From assembly GCA_021323945.1 (NCBI GenBank), contig JAJPKA010000020.1, forward strand, positions 434,001 to 498,000: a stretch of 64,000 nt of DNA. Reading direction: 5' to 3'. Positions within the stretch are counted from its first letter, which is position 1. Each line of letters starts with the position of its first letter. A model generated the notes under the pieces. That model searched no databases. It had not been told where the DNA came from and was given only the letters and a program-made list of their open reading frames with translations. Shown here piece after piece: positions 62,621 to 64,000 of this stretch. The stretch comes from Pseudomonadota bacterium (GTDB lineage Bacteria > Desulfobacterota > Binatia > Binatales > Binataceae). A program made the translations under genes and the position numbers.

Positions 62621-64000
62621 ATGGTTTCAGCGAACGATAGCAGACAAAAACTAATCGTGATCGGTAATGGTATGGCCGGCGCCCGCACCGTCGAGGAGAT
62701 TCTTGCACGCGGCGGCGGGGAGCAATTCGCGATCACTGTCTTCAGTGAGGAACCTTATGGCAATTACAATCGAATCCTGCTCTCCAACGTACTGTGTGGC
62801 GCGCAGGATCCGTCGCAGATCTTCCTTAACCCGCCCGAATGGTACGAGGAACAGGGGATTACGCTTCGCCTGGGGGTGCGCGCCGATGTGATCGCTCGGC
62901 CACACAAGGCGATTCATTGCGACGATGGTAACTGGTACAGCTACGACAAGTTAATTATTGCGACGGGCAGTCGGCCGACGATTCCCCCGATCGCCGCTCT
63001 GCGCAAGCCCACCGGGGAGTTGCGACCAGGTATTTTTGTATTCCGAACTCTCGACGATTGCCGGCGCATCGCGGAATATGCGGCAAATTGTCGACACGCC
63101 GCGGTCATCGGCGGCGGACTCCTCGGTCTCGAAGCCGCGCGAGGTCTGCTCACTCAGAAGGTTGAAGTCAGCGTCATTCATCTGCTCGACCATTTGATGG
63201 AGCAACAACTCGACCCGGTGGCCGGCGCGCTCCTCAAGCGGACCATCGAGGCAATGGGAATCAAAGTCTATCTGAAGAAGCTCACCAAGGCAGTGCTCGG
63301 AGACAACCGGGTGACTGGCCTCGCCTTCGAGGACGGTAGTTCTCTCGAATGCGATATGGTGGTGATTGCCACTGGCATCACACCAAATGCTGAAATCGGC
63401 TCGCGCTGGGGTCTCACCACCGAACGCGGCATCGTCGTCGACGATCAGCTCCGCACTTCAGACCCGGACATCTACGCGGTTGGGGAGTGTGCGCAGCATC
63501 GCGGCCGCGTCTATGGTCTGGTGGCTCCGCTGTGGGAACAAGCCAAGGTTTTAGCTGACCACATCACCGGGTCAAATCCGGCCGCGGCCTACCAGGGTTC
63601 GAAGCTAGCGACCAAGCTTAAGGTAATGGGCGTCGAACTGGTCTCCATGGGTGCCATTACTCCGGACGGAGAGCACGAAGACGTGGTTCAGTTCCTCGAA
63701 GCCCGCCGCGGTATCTACAAGAAACTGATCATCCGAGATGGGCGACTGGCGGGCGGCATCCTGATGGGTGACATCGGCAAAGGCGCATACCTGATGCAAG
63801 CGTACGATCGCGGCATCCGCTTACCCGATGAGCGTCTGTCGCTGCTGTTCGAGACTGGCGCACCCTCGGTCCAGGTAACGTTCGAGGAGATGCCTGACAG
63901 CGTACAAATTTGCAACTGCAATGGGGTCAACAAAGGCGCGATCGTGGCGTCGGTTGCGGCCGGTCACCGCAGCCTGCGCGCCGTAATGGAAAACACACGG
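62621..64000 (+). CDS. NAD(P)/FAD oxidoreductase, NirB/NasB-like, cut by the window edge
   Basis: At least 460 residues; no stop is reached, so the gene continues beyond 64000. It begins LIVIGNGMAGARTVEEILARGG (FAD fold) and has SVQVT and a BFD-like [2Fe-2S] motif QICNCNGVNKGAIVASVAAG near the end of the visible part, as in the N-terminal half of the nitrite reductase large subunit NirB or the nitrate reductase electron-transfer subunit NasB. It lies 21 bases after the nitrate reductase stop. The GAGGAG site is far from the ATG, so the start is not certain. Confidence 0.85.
   Translation, partial: MVSANDSRQKLIVIGNGMAGARTVEEILARGGGEQFAITVFSEEPYGNYNRILLSNVLCGAQDPSQIFLNPPEWYEEQGITLRLGVRADVIARPHKAIHCDDGNWYSYDKLIIATGSRPTIPPIAALRKPTGELRPGIFVFRTLDDCRRIAEYAANCRHAAVIGGGLLGLEAARGLLTQKVEVSVIHLLDHLMEQQLDPVAGALLKRTIEAMGIKVYLKKLTKAVLGDNRVTGLAFEDGSSLECDMVVIATGITPNAEIGSRWGLTTERGIVVDDQLRTSDPDIYAVGECAQHRGRVYGLVAPLWEQAKVLADHITGSNPAAAYQGSKLATKLKVMGVELVSMGAITPDGEHEDVVQFLEARRGIYKKLIIRDGRLAGGILMGDIGKGAYLMQAYDRGIRLPDERLSLLFETGAPSVQVTFEEMPDSVQICNCNGVNKGAIVASVAAGHRSLRAVMENTR

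Noticed and set aside
1-64000. CRISPR arrays, insertion sequences, phage genes
   Set aside because: I found no regularly spaced repeats, transposase or integrase motifs, or structural phage genes on either strand.

Overview
The window is a GC-rich bacterial chromosome segment with about 57 protein genes, one tRNA and no rRNA, CRISPR array, phage or insertion sequence that I could see. The host looks Gram-negative: there are gspE/F/G secretion genes, several lipoproteins and a BamE-like lipoprotein pair. The abundance of CaiB/BaiF CoA-transferases (seven domains in five genes), luciferase-like monooxygenases (three), SnoaL/cupin small proteins and a ChdC-type chlorite-dismutase relative fits soil or groundwater lineages such as Binatota or other former Deltaproteobacteria. 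That placement is an inference from gene content, not a proof.

Layout. 220-798 is msrA. 850-4771 (minus) is a run of three CaiB/BaiF CoA-transferases. 4959-7236 holds a rhodanese, a SnoaL-like gene, a decayed stretch and an SDR dehydrogenase. 7377-9247 (minus) is a luciferase-like oxidoreductase translationally coupled to an acetoacetate-decarboxylase-like protein. 9594-16152 carries a 2-phosphoglycerate-kinase-like protein, an aldehyde dehydrogenase, a ChdC/HemQ-like haem protein, two tandem MOSC proteins, a DUF2231 membrane protein and a TauE/SafE permease.

16488-30587 is the most distinctive region. It is an almost uniformly plus-strand block: luciferase-like monooxygenase, FAD dehydrogenase (TcuA-like), limonene-epoxide-hydrolase-like protein, molybdenum hydroxylase large subunit, a Rieske-cytochrome P450 fusion, an opposing MDR reductase, a double cupin, a second luciferase-like monooxygenase, a cupin, a SnoaL protein and a two-domain CaiB fusion. 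An enoyl-CoA hydratase follows on the minus strand. Together these enzymes could hydroxylate, epoxidise and open a hydrophobic or cyclic substrate, activate it as a CoA ester and feed it to beta-oxidation. The substrate is unknown.

31861-43909 is mixed: small lipoproteins, gspE-gspF-gspG-coaE, a second two-domain CaiB, a 3-hydroxyisobutyrate-dehydrogenase-like gene and a patch of secreted proteins. 43998-53530 is mainly housekeeping: UvrD-like helicase, glgB, Zn alcohol dehydrogenase, NDP-forming acyl-CoA ligase, LOG-family hydrolase and inositol monophosphatase, followed by tRNA-Arg(CCG).

54085-59058 looks accessory: an unrecognised conserved protein, a beta-propeller, an HTH protein, a DUF899 protein and a clearly broken DUF2182 membrane-protein gene. 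59302-64000 has a LysR regulator divergent from an assimilatory nitrate reductase catalytic subunit and a NirB/NasB-like FAD oxidoreductase that runs off the right edge.
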